NCBI GenBank assembly: GCA_017557345.1
Contig: JAFYZR010000155.1
Location: 1-64,000 of the forward strand
Reading direction: 5' to 3'
DNA from: Paludibacteraceae bacterium
GTDB taxonomy: Bacteria > Bacteroidota > Bacteroidia > Bacteroidales > Paludibacteraceae
DNA: 64,000 nt
Positions within the stretch are counted from its first letter, which is position 1; the number at the start of each line of letters is the position of its first letter. The notes beneath the pieces were generated by a model. That model made no database searches. It saw only the letters and a list, made by a program, of their open reading frames with translations, and was not told where the DNA came from. Made by a program: the position numbers and the translations under genes. Below are positions 1 to 7,370 of the stretch, piece by piece.

Positions 1-1926
1 CTCATCCAGATAACCCAGTACCTCATCGCCGGGGATAGGATGGCAGCAGTTGCTCAGTATATATTGCGTCCCTAAGTTCTCATCCGTCAGCACAATCGAG
101 TGTGGGCCTTTCTTCTTTCCTTTCTCTCCTTTCTTACCCTCGACTCTCGACTCTCCGCTCTCCTCTTTCGACTTTGCACTTTCTACTTTCGCCTCTTCTT
201 TTTCCCCTTTCCCTATAAACGGTATATACGAACGCCAGCCGCGCTTCGGGAATACGATCTCATGGATATTATCCAGACGTATCACGCCTTGCCCTACATG
301 CGCGTACAACTCCGTCGGGTTCGCTACTTTATAGTAATTCAATAATCGTGCCAAAGCCTGGTCGTGGTTAGCGGCCAACTGCGCATCCATGCTGATGGCA
401 TCCTCCACTAATCGCTCGCCGTGCTTGATATACCGCCGTTCCTCGCGTTTGAAATACTGCTGTAATCCGTTGCGTGCTTTGGCTGTCGTTACCATATCCA
501 GCCATTCATGCTGAGGATGCTGGCTGTTGGAGGTCAAGATCTCTATCTGATCGCCGCCACGCAAACGGTAGGACAGCGGAACTAACGCGTGATTCACTTT
601 CGCGCCGATACAATGTTCGCCCAGTTCCGAGTGGAGTAGGAAGGCAAAATCCAGAACGGTCGAGCCCTGAGGCATGGTTTTTATCTCGCCTTTCGGCGTG
701 AAGACAAATACTTCCTGCGCAAAGAGGTTGAGCTTAAAGGTGCCCAGGAACTCCATCGCATCTTTCTCCGGGTGCGCGAGGATCTCTTTTATCTCCCGCA
801 GCCATTTATCCAGCTCGCTGTCATCCGCCTCGCCTGTCTTGTATTTCCAATGTGCTGCATAACCGCGTTCGGCTATCTCATGCATACGGTCCGTTCGTAT
901 CTGCACCTCCACCCATTGGCCGTCAGCCGCCATCACCGTCACATGAAGCGCTTCGTACCCGTTTGCTTTCGGCGTGGATATCCAGTCGCGGATGCGCTCC
1001 GGATGAGGACGGTACAACTCGGTAATCGCCGAATAAATCATCCAGCATTGGTCTTTCTCGCTCAGAGAGTCTTTCGGCGTGAAGATAATACGAACGGCCA
1101 GCAGGTCATATACATCCTCAAAAGCACATTGCTGACGCATCATCTTCTTCCATACCGAATAGACCGACTTGATACGGGCTTTCAGCGTGAACTGATAACC
1201 CATGCTCGTCAAGCGCTCACGGATAGGTACGGCGAATTGCTCGAAGCTCTCCATCTGATGCATCTTGACCGCCTCTAACTTCTGGTGTATCTCTTCCCAT
1301 GTATCCGGATGCTCGTATTTGAAACTCAAGTCTTCCAGCTCGGTCTTGATGGGGAAAAGACCCAGACGGTGAGCCAGCGGAGCGTATATATACTGCGTCT
1401 CGCCCGCAATCTTATATTGCTTGTCTTTCGGCTGTGCGCCTAACGTACGCATGTTATGCAGGCGGTCCGCTATCTTTATCAGAACCACACGGATGTCATC
1501 AGAGATAGTCAGCAGCAGCTTGCGGAAGTTCTCCGCTTGTTCACTCGCCTGATCGCCAAACACACCGCCGCTGATCTTCGTCAAACCGTCCACTATCTGC
1601 GCAATCGTGTCTCCGAACAGGCCCGCGATGTCCGACGTTGTATAATCCGTGTCTTCCACTACGTCGTGTAACAGCGCCGCACAGATACTCGTGCTACCCA
1701 GACCTATCTCGCGAACGCATATACGCGCTACCGCCAGCGGGTGCATGATATACGGTTCGCCACTCAAACGACGGACGCCGTAGTGAGCCTTGTGAGCAAA
1801 ATTGAACGCATGCGTAATCAGCTCCACTTTTTGCCTGTGAGGAGTGTGAGCATAATCATCCAGCAACGCTTCAAACTCGCGTTGAATCATTTGCTCTTCT
1901 TCCTGTGTGAACACATTTTCTTGCAT
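1..1926 (-). CDS. RelA/SpoT-type (p)ppGpp synthetase/hydrolase (partial, C-terminus outside window)
   Basis: This gene makes and degrades the stringent-response alarmone (p)ppGpp in the cytoplasm. Reading the minus strand from ATG at 1926 gives 642 codons that run off the left edge without a stop. Visible in order are the HD hydrolase domain with HDVVEDT near residue 87, the synthetase domain (YDLLAVRI and VQIRTDRMHEIAE), the TGS-like region and the start of a CCHPIPGDEVLGY segment preceding the ACT domain. The HD residues look intact, so a bifunctional enzyme is likely. The Lys/Glu-rich linker at about 115-215 is encoded by a degenerate 7-bp tandem array. A promoter lies at 1946-1977. The family is certain; the choice between the names relA and spoT is not. 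Confidence 0.93.
   Translation of the reverse strand, partial: MQENVFTQEEEQMIQREFEALLDDYAHTPHRQKVELITHAFNFAHKAHYGVRRLSGEPYIMHPLAVARICVREIGLGSTSICAALLHDVVEDTDYTTSDIAGLFGDTIAQIVDGLTKISGGVFGDQASEQAENFRKLLLTISDDIRVVLIKIADRLHNMRTLGAQPKDKQYKIAGETQYIYAPLAHRLGLFPIKTELEDLSFKYEHPDTWEEIHQKLEAVKMHQMESFEQFAVPIRERLTSMGYQFTLKARIKSVYSVWKKMMRQQCAFEDVYDLLAVRIIFTPKDSLSEKDQCWMIYSAITELYRPHPERIRDWISTPKANGYEALHVTVMAADGQWVEVQIRTDRMHEIAERGYAAHWKYKTGEADDSELDKWLREIKEILAHPEKDAMEFLGTFKLNLFAQEVFVFTPKGEIKTMPQGSTVLDFAFLLHSELGEHCIGAKVNHALVPLSYRLRGGDQIEILTSNSQHPQHEWLDMVTTAKARNGLQQYFKREERRYIKHGERLVEDAISMDAQLAANHDQALARLLNYYKVANPTELYAHVGQGVIRLDNIHEIVFPKRGWRSYIPFIGKGEKEEAKVESAKSKEESGESRVEGKKGEKGKKKGPHSIVLTDENLGTQYILSNCCHPIPGDEVLGYLDE
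115..215 (-). repeat. Coding 7-bp tandem array in RelA/SpoT linker
   Basis: Read on the minus strand, the core consists of units GAAAGTG, CAAAGTC, GAAAGAG, GAGAGCG, GAGAGTC, GAGAGTC. They form a degenerate heptamer array that stays in frame and encodes a Lys/Glu/Ser-rich linker before the conserved CCHPIPGDE segment. The same unit type occurs between genes (8773-8807) and inside rlmD. Confidence 0.8.
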
Positions 1927-1945
1927 AGCATGCCAAAATACCGCG

Positions 1946-1977
1946 CAAAATTACAAAAAATATTTCATATACGCAAG
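1946..1977 (-). promoter_or_regulatory. Promoter of the RelA/SpoT gene
   Basis: On the minus strand the sequence is CTTG, 20 bp, TAATTTTG, matching the Bacteroidota -33/-7 consensus with one -33 mismatch. It ends 20 nt before the ATG at 1926. Confidence 0.75.
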
Positions 1978-2012
1978 TACGCGCGCGTTTTTTTGTCATT
2001 TTTCTTGATTTT

Positions 2013-2050
2013 AATCCCTAATTCGCTAATCGTTAATTCGAAAATCGTAA
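2013..2050. repeat. Intergenic 7/8-bp array (CTAATTCG type)
   Basis: Degenerate units AATCCCT, AATTCGCT, AATCGTT, AATTCGAA, AATCGT lie between the divergent RelA/SpoT and LRR genes, just upstream of the LRR promoter. Confidence 0.75.
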
Positions 2051-2054
2051 AAAA

Positions 2055-2086
2055 TTTGTGTATATAAAAATTTTTCACTACCTTTG
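2055..2086 (+). promoter_or_regulatory. Promoter of the first LRR gene
   Basis: TTTG at 2055-2058, a 20-bp spacer and TACCTTTG at 2079-2086 are a perfect Bacteroidota promoter. The predicted transcript starts near 2093, about 45 nt before the ATG at 2137. Confidence 0.8.
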
Positions 2087-2136
2087 CACCCGCAAAGGTG
2101 ATTTATTTGATAACCAACATAAAACAACAAACAATT

Positions 2137-4560
2137 ATGCGTAAAATCTTTACTTTCTTTGTTGCGCTACTATGCGCAGGAACAATGATGGCCTCCGATA
2201 AAATTGGAGATTTGTATTACAACTTGGATGATGCCAATTCCAAAGCCACAGTAACGTACGAAAAGTACACTTCTGAATACGACAAAAACTATTCAGCTCT
2301 TATTGATGTTGTAGTCCCATCAAGCGTAACCTACAATGAAAAAGAATATGCCGTTACGGCAATAGGAAGCAGAGCTTTTGATCATGCTAATCATATTAAA
2401 TCGATTCATTTACCTGCTACCATAGAGACTATTGGATCGTTCGCGTTTAATTATGATACGGCTTTAACGGAAATCAATATTCCAGAAGGTATTACTGTTT
2501 TGGACGAAGGTATCTTTTACTATGCAAAAGTATTGGCCAATATCCAACTCCCCAAAAGTCTCACAACTATAAAACGACAGGCATTTTCAAGTGCGGTTGG
2601 TTTGGAGACCATTACTATTCCTGAAAACGTGGATTATATCGATAACCAAGCTTTCTATTATGCCAAAAATCTGAAATCCGTTATTTGTAAAAGGTATTCA
2701 AAACCAAATACTTTAGGAACCCAAATTTTTGATTATACGCATTCAGAACTTACGGTATATGTTCCTTGTGGAAGAACATCCAACTATTCCGGCTTTGCTG
2801 CGAATATCAAAGATACGATGGTGTACGACATTGATGTAATAGCGGAGCATGCAGACGTTAAGATTGATACTGCCGAATGCAAAAATATAACTATTTCGCT
2901 TGAGAATATTGATCCCGCCTATGCTTTTATCAATTGGAGTAATGGCGAGACCGAGACCAGCTTTGAGAAAACTGTAACTATGGACTTTAAAGTTACGGCC
3001 AACTTCCGCAAAATCCCCGCCGTGGGCGATACGATACAATATGAGTACAAAGGCAACAACCTCTATTACATGATTACTTACAAGAACTCAACTTTAAAAG
3101 AAGTAACCATCGTCAATGACGGCACTTCCGCAATGGCATGGACGGAAAGCAATAAACCGACAGGTGCTTTGGTTATTCCTGATTCTGTTGAGGACTGGCA
3201 AGGAACAAAATATGCTGTGGCATATATGTATAGTAACGCTTTTAGAAACTGCACTGGCATCACTTCGGTTGACTTCTCGGAAAACAAGGGCTTAACATAC
3301 ATCACGGCACACGGTTTTGAGGATTGTACGGCGCTTGCTGAGGTTACCTTGAGCGATTATATCACTACGCTTAATAGTTATTGCTTCAAGGGCTGCACCT
3401 CCTTGACTACTATTGACTTCAAGAATGTGGTAACATTGAGCGGACCGACAAATTTCTGGGATTGTAATATTGCTTTGGTACATATTACTAAGTCGCTGAA
3501 AACTATTCCTGACCAAACCGATTTGTTCGACCATGCGACAACCATTACTTGCGACGAGGAAAATCCGTACTTCGTGGCAGTAGATAATGTGCTGTACAGC
3601 AAAGATACAACGCAAATCTACGGCCTGCCTATCGGTCTGACAACGGCTGAAGTACATGTTCCGACAACGGTTACAAAGGTGTTGTATGCTGCCTTCTATC
3701 AATTCGAAGGAACACTCTTTATCAATAGTGAGATAAAACCGACATGGCCATCAACCGGTGGCGATTGGCGCAATTCTCCCAAAGGTGACGTTATTGTTGG
3801 CTGTGGATTGTACGACTATTATAACGCTTGGAGAGGAAACGAGAATAATTTCCAAAACATTACTAGCCTTACTGAGCAATTCCTTTGGAATGTAGATGCT
3901 CACGCTGCTACGCACGGCTCGGTGGCTATTCTCGATACTGCTGATTGCTCCAAAGTAACCATCTTGGCTACGCCGGACGAGGGATATGTCTTCAATTCCT
4001 GGAGCAACGGCCTCAAGGATGCAGAAATCACCATCAATGTGGACCGTGATACCACCATTACCGCGTATTTCAACAAGCTCATTACCAATGTGGAACTCTC
4101 CATCTCGCAGCTCCCGAAACTAAACGAGACCAGGGGCGAGAACTCCTTTGCTGCTTCTGTGGCGGAAGATGCTGACTATGAGATTAAAGACTGGCGATTC
4201 ATAGATGATGCAGACTTATGGACGGGCGATCCTACTGACATCTTCACGCCGGGGTTATACGCAGTTAACGTTTGTATCAAACCAAAGAGCGGTTTTGTCT
4301 TCCCTGTTACCGACCTCAATATCGCAGACGTATCGAAGATCACAGCGACCGTCAATGGCGAAACGCCTGACCAAGTGCACGGAGGATGGGAAGGTGTTCC
4401 GGTTCTGTATCTCAGTACTGATTTCACTATCTCTGATGCTACAGGCATCGAACAAATTACAAATGACAAATCACAAACCACAAAGATTATCAAAGATAAT
4501 CAACTCTTCATCCTTCGTGGAGATAAGGTATATACCATTACCGGACAAGAGGTGAAATAA
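2137..4560 (+). CDS. BspA-like leucine-rich-repeat exported protein
   Basis: This is a predicted exported or surface protein of 807 residues. I start it at ATG 2137 because MRKIFTFFVALLCAGTMMAS is a clean signal peptide; an upstream GTG at 2098 would place 13 residues before it. Two blocks of LRR_5/BspA-type repeats (recurring 'F..C..L..I..P..v..I...aF') alternate with two divergent InlB-like repeats recognisable as NWSNGETET and SWSNGLKDA. The protein ends in a tail (NQLFILRGD...YTITGQEVK) shared with three other exported proteins here. Five heptamers (ACAAATT, ACAAATG, ACAAATC, ACAAACC, ACAAAG) encode the residues just before this tail. LRR proteins of this kind often bind host or glycan ligands; the ligand is unknown. 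The gene is monocistronic, with its own promoter and terminator. Confidence 0.85.
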   Translation: MRKIFTFFVALLCAGTMMASDKIGDLYYNLDDANSKATVTYEKYTSEYDKNYSALIDVVVPSSVTYNEKEYAVTAIGSRAFDHANHIKSIHLPATIETIGSFAFNYDTALTEINIPEGITVLDEGIFYYAKVLANIQLPKSLTTIKRQAFSSAVGLETITIPENVDYIDNQAFYYAKNLKSVICKRYSKPNTLGTQIFDYTHSELTVYVPCGRTSNYSGFAANIKDTMVYDIDVIAEHADVKIDTAECKNITISLENIDPAYAFINWSNGETETSFEKTVTMDFKVTANFRKIPAVGDTIQYEYKGNNLYYMITYKNSTLKEVTIVNDGTSAMAWTESNKPTGALVIPDSVEDWQGTKYAVAYMYSNAFRNCTGITSVDFSENKGLTYITAHGFEDCTALAEVTLSDYITTLNSYCFKGCTSLTTIDFKNVVTLSGPTNFWDCNIALVHITKSLKTIPDQTDLFDHATTITCDEENPYFVAVDNVLYSKDTTQIYGLPIGLTTAEVHVPTTVTKVLYAAFYQFEGTLFINSEIKPTWPSTGGDWRNSPKGDVIVGCGLYDYYNAWRGNENNFQNITSLTEQFLWNVDAHAATHGSVAILDTADCSKVTILATPDEGYVFNSWSNGLKDAEITINVDRDTTITAYFNKLITNVELSISQLPKLNETRGENSFAASVAEDADYEIKDWRFIDDADLWTGDPTDIFTPGLYAVNVCIKPKSGFVFPVTDLNIADVSKITATVNGETPDQVHGGWEGVPVLYLSTDFTISDATGIEQITNDKSQTTKIIKDNQLFILRGDKVYTITGQEVK
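4455..4488 (+). repeat. Coding 7-bp array before the C-terminal tail
   Basis: Five consecutive heptamers of the form ACAAAnn encode the segment EQITNDKSQTTK directly upstream of the conserved C-terminal tail of the first LRR protein. Confidence 0.8.
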
Positions 4561-4582
4561 TCAATCATTCTTTATATATTAA

Positions 4583-4612
4583 GGGCCAAGTTTCTCTTGG
4601 TCCTTTTTTTTT
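4583..4612 (+). terminator. Rho-independent terminator after the first LRR gene
   Basis: GGGCCAAG, a TTTCT loop and CTTGGTCC form an 8-bp stem with one G-T pair, followed by nine T residues. Confidence 0.85.
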
Positions 4613-4664
4613 GTTTGACTTGTATACACCATACACCTTCCTCCCCTCATCTCGTTACTATTTG

Positions 4665-4719
4665 AGTAGGTGATTAGTAGGTGATAAGTAGGTTATTAGT
4701 AGGTTATTAGTAGGTTGTT
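4665..4719. repeat. Intergenic 11-bp tandem array (AGTAGGTKATT x5)
   Basis: Five perfectly phased 11-bp units occur in a row: AGTAGGTGATT, AGTAGGTGATA, AGTAGGTTATT, AGTAGGTTATT, AGTAGGTTGTT. They lie in the 317-bp gap between the LRR terminator and the amidase promoter, which otherwise holds only the next array. Confidence 0.9.
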
Positions 4720-4738
4720 TCTAGATTATACGTAAGTA

Positions 4739-4818
4739 ATAATCCATAATCCCATAATTCCCTAATTCCCTAATTCTCTAATTCGAAAATCGAAAATCGA
4801 ATATCGAAAATCGAAAAA
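4739..4818. repeat. Intergenic 7/8-bp array (CTAATTCC/AATCGAA type)
   Basis: About ten degenerate units (AATCCCAT, AATTCCCT, AATTCCCT, AATTCTCT, AATTCGAA, AATCGAA and others) run directly into the amidase promoter. Confidence 0.85.
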
Positions 4819-4820
4819 AA

Positions 4821-4852
4821 TTTGCATAAGTCAAAAAAAAGTAGTAATTTTG
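4821..4852 (+). promoter_or_regulatory. Promoter of the amidase gene
   Basis: TTTG, 20 bp, TAATTTTG, followed by GCACCCG, which recurs at this position in other promoters of the window. The ATG is 26 nt downstream of the -7 box. Confidence 0.8.
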
Positions 4853-4877
4853 CACCCGAATTGTAATTTGGATAAAT

Positions 4878-5975
4878 ATGCGTAAAGGTTTATATATACT
4901 TTTAACACTCCTGTTTTGCCTGCCGATGCTGGCCGCGGAGAAGCCTTATACCCTCGTCATCGACGCGGGGCATGGAGGCAAAGACCCGGGCGCTGTAGGT
5001 AAGTTCTCTTATGAGAAAGACCTCAACCTCAAGCTGGCGCTGGCTGTGGGCGAACTCATCAACGAGGAGTATCCCGACGTCAAAGTGGTATATACGCGTT
5101 CCACGGATGTGTTTATCCCCTTGCAGGAACGTGCAGACATAGCCAATAAGAACGGTGCCGACCTCTTCCTGTCGCTGCATGCCAATGCCTCTGAGGCCAA
5201 GGATGCCAAAGGCGTGGAGACCTTTATCCTCGGTACGGAGAAAGTGGAGAAAAACCTCGACGTCGCCATGCGTGAGAATGCCGTGATGAAACTCGAGGCG
5301 GACTATAAAACGACCTATCAGGGCTTCGACCCGAACTCCATTGACTCGTATATCATGTTCGAACTGATGCAGAATAGTTTCATGGACCAGTCCCTGCAGT
5401 TCGCCGAGCAGATCCAGAAACGTTTTGTGGGCCATCTGAACCGTTCTGACCGAGGCGTGCAGCAGGCGTCGTTCTGGGTGCTGCTCAAGACAGCTTGTCC
5501 GTCCGTGCTCTTCGAGATGGGTTTTATCTCGAATCCCGAGGAGGAGCGATTCCTCAACGAGGATGCCTCCATCGCCCAGATGGCCAATGCGCTGGTTAAC
5601 GCCTTCGGCGCTTACACGCACAAGCAGGCCGTGAAGAAAGAGACACTCATCATCGAGTCCTCCAAGCCTGTACAACCTATCGTAGCGCCACAAGCGTTGC
5701 CTGACACGACCGCAAAGGCAGACAGCCTGCGCGTGGATACACTTCCGCCGCCACAGCCCCTGACAACATATTATGCCGTGCAGATCTGTGCCGCGAAGAT
5801 ATACCTCGAACCGACAGACCCGAAGTTCAAAGGACAGCCGTGCGAGTACATTCGAAACGGCGAGTGGTATAAGTATTATACCGCCGCGGACACTATCCGC
5901 AGTAATGTCGAGGCCTCGCAGAAGAAACTGAAAAAACTGTTCCCTGATTGTTGGATCATCAAATTTGAAAAATAA
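4878..5975 (+). CDS. N-acetylmuramoyl-L-alanine amidase (Amidase_3), exported
   Basis: The enzyme cleaves the amide bond between MurNAc and the stem peptide of peptidoglycan, usually at division or remodelling. It has 365 residues: a signal peptide (MRKGLYILLTLLFCLPMLAA), then an Amidase_3 domain at about 22-245 with zinc-site motifs IDAGHGGKDPGA, YEKD and LSLHAN, and a catalytic-side FEMGFISN segment. A Pro/Thr-rich linker follows, then a C-terminal module of about 65 residues (YYAVQICAAK...WYKYY...LFPDCWIIKF) that resembles a SPOR-type peptidoglycan-binding domain. It is probably co-transcribed with the MCE gene 57 bp downstream; that gap is a 7-bp array. Confidence 0.9.
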   Translation: MRKGLYILLTLLFCLPMLAAEKPYTLVIDAGHGGKDPGAVGKFSYEKDLNLKLALAVGELINEEYPDVKVVYTRSTDVFIPLQERADIANKNGADLFLSLHANASEAKDAKGVETFILGTEKVEKNLDVAMRENAVMKLEADYKTTYQGFDPNSIDSYIMFELMQNSFMDQSLQFAEQIQKRFVGHLNRSDRGVQQASFWVLLKTACPSVLFEMGFISNPEEERFLNEDASIAQMANALVNAFGAYTHKQAVKKETLIIESSKPVQPIVAPQALPDTTAKADSLRVDTLPPPQPLTTYYAVQICAAKIYLEPTDPKFKGQPCEYIRNGEWYKYYTAADTIRSNVEASQKKLKKLFPDCWIIKFEK

Positions 5976-6029
5976 ATCCTGAATCCTGAATACTGAATAC
6001 TGAATACTGAATCCTGAATACTGAATACT
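5976..6029. repeat. Intergenic 7-bp tandem array (CTGAATA)
   Basis: Seven phased heptamers (CTGAATC or CTGAATA) start directly after the amidase stop codon and end three bases before the next ATG, so they fill the intergenic gap completely. A related array occurs at 49336-49381. Confidence 0.9.
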
Positions 6030-6032
6030 CTT

Positions 6033-6956
6033 ATGAAACATGCTCGAGAAATAAAGGTGGGTATTTTAGCCGCTATCTGTCTCTTCCTCCTGTTCTTTGG
6101 ATTTAACTTCCTGAAGGGAGTGAACATCTTCTCTCCGACCAATGCCTATCACGGCGTCTTCTATAACCTGCATGGCTTGGAAGAGCAAGCAGCCGTTTAT
6201 ATCCGCGGACATCGGGTGGGGCAGGTCGATGCCATCCATTATGACTTCACACGCGATAGTGCGTTTACCGTGGATATCTCCATCCGCAAGGATATATCCC
6301 TTCCTCAAAGCACACAAATGGCGCTTGTGGCCGACGGCCTGCTCGGCGGAATGGCTGTGGAACTGATTCTGCCTACACACGAAGATATAAACGGCGAAGC
6401 CTCTAACCGCGAAGCGATAAACCATGGCAGTTTTCTGCCTACCACCTATGTTCCGGGACTGGTGGAATCGCTGCAAGGCGAACTGCTGGCGCATGTGGAT
6501 GAGGCTATTCAAGGCGTGGACTCGTTAGTGTCCGAACTGCGCGGACAAGTGAACGGCAATCATATCAAATCGACACTCAATAACGTGGATCGCATTTCCG
6601 GAGATTTGACGACTGTTTCCTCAGATTTGAAACGTTTGATGAATAACCAGGTTCCGCGAATCGTCAATAATGCCGATACGGCCCTGGCTAACCTCAATAC
6701 GATTGTCTCGGACGTCAAATCGGCTAATCTCAAAGCTACCGTGGCACGCGTGGATACGGCTGTGGATGGAATCAATCTGCTTATAGCAGATGTGCGCTCG
6801 CAAGAGGGTACACTCGGACAGCTCTTATACAACAAATCGCTCTATAATCACATCGATGCAACCGTTGTCTCAGCCGATAGTCTCGTGACGGACATTAAGG
6901 CCAATCCGAAACGCTACATCAACGTTACTGTTTTCGGCGGGAAAAAAGACAAATAA
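6033..6956 (+). CDS. MlaD-family MCE protein
   Basis: This is a 307-residue inner-membrane-anchored MCE-domain protein. Proteins of this family bind lipid and, with an MlaE/MlaF ABC transporter, move phospholipids between membranes. An N-terminal helix (VGILAAICLFLLFFGFNFL) is followed by the MCE core (VYIRGHRVGQVDAIHYD, SLPQSTQMALVADGLLGGMAVEL) and a long predicted helical or coiled-coil C-terminus. No mlaE or mlaF is adjacent; in Bacteroidota they are often elsewhere. It follows the amidase through a 7-bp array and no clear terminator follows it. Confidence 0.88.
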   Translation: MKHAREIKVGILAAICLFLLFFGFNFLKGVNIFSPTNAYHGVFYNLHGLEEQAAVYIRGHRVGQVDAIHYDFTRDSAFTVDISIRKDISLPQSTQMALVADGLLGGMAVELILPTHEDINGEASNREAINHGSFLPTTYVPGLVESLQGELLAHVDEAIQGVDSLVSELRGQVNGNHIKSTLNNVDRISGDLTTVSSDLKRLMNNQVPRIVNNADTALANLNTIVSDVKSANLKATVARVDTAVDGINLLIADVRSQEGTLGQLLYNKSLYNHIDATVVSADSLVTDIKANPKRYINVTVFGGKKDK

Positions 6957-7228
6957 ATGTAGCAAATTTCCGGGGAACAATTGTTCCACTGTTTGTAGAT
7001 TTTCTAATCTGTAAATATTTTCATTTTTGCGTAATGTATCGATTTTTCATACGTTGCGCATTTTTTTTAAGAAAAAATTGCAAAACTCTTGCATATATCA
7101 AACCCGCTGAAAATCAATAAGTTATGAAATTTTATATCTCGTAATCGATTGATTTTCAATTATTTAAACGTAACTCGCTCAAAATGCGTTAGTTACGTGA
7201 ACGGCAAAAATCAACATTTTTTGACAAA
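6957..7228. other. Palindrome-rich AT-rich region upstream of dnaA (possible origin or control region)
   Basis: No gene is visible here. It holds a perfect 14-bp palindrome (GGAACAATTGTTCC, 6974-6987), 11-bp inverted repeats TGAAAATCAAT/ATTGATTTTCA (7108-7118, 7148-7158) and 8-bp inverted repeats ACGTAACT/AGTTACGT (7168-7175, 7191-7198). I found no consensus DnaA box, so an origin is only a possibility suggested by the dnaA neighbour and the AT-richness. Confidence 0.4.
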
Positions 7229-7260
7229 TTTGCATATATCAAAAAAAAGCAGTACCTTTG
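7229..7260 (+). promoter_or_regulatory. dnaA promoter
   Basis: TTTG, 20 bp, TACCTTTG. The predicted start near 7267 leaves an unusually long leader of about 104 nt before the dnaA ATG. Confidence 0.8.
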
Positions 7261-7310
7261 CACTGTTTTTCGAATAAACGTTTGTTTAACCGGACGATTA
7301 TTGAAAACAT

Positions 7311-7339
7311 TTTTCGAGTCATGCGGCTCGAAAATTTTT
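7311..7339 (+). promoter_or_regulatory. Terminator-like hairpin in the dnaA leader
   Basis: TTTTCGAG and CTCGAAAA form a perfect 8-bp stem with an 8-nt loop, followed by five T residues, about 30 nt before the dnaA ATG and inside the predicted transcript. It could attenuate dnaA transcription; this is inference. Confidence 0.5.
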
Positions 7340-7370
7340 GACACCTTATTAAAAAAATATATATATTAAA

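Noticed and set aside
2743..3702. Antisense open frames opposite the LRR gene
   Set aside because: They have no family motifs and follow the composition of the sense gene.
4665..4819. Possible CRISPR array because of regular repeats
   Set aside because: Units are 7-11 bp and directly adjacent, with no spacers and no cas genes nearby.
4902..6041. Long antisense open frame opposite the amidase gene
   Set aside because: It is a codon-use shadow of the amidase; it has no promoter and no recognisable protein features.
6957..7370. Firm call of oriC
   Set aside because: No TTATnCACA boxes could be found; the region is kept only as a possibility.
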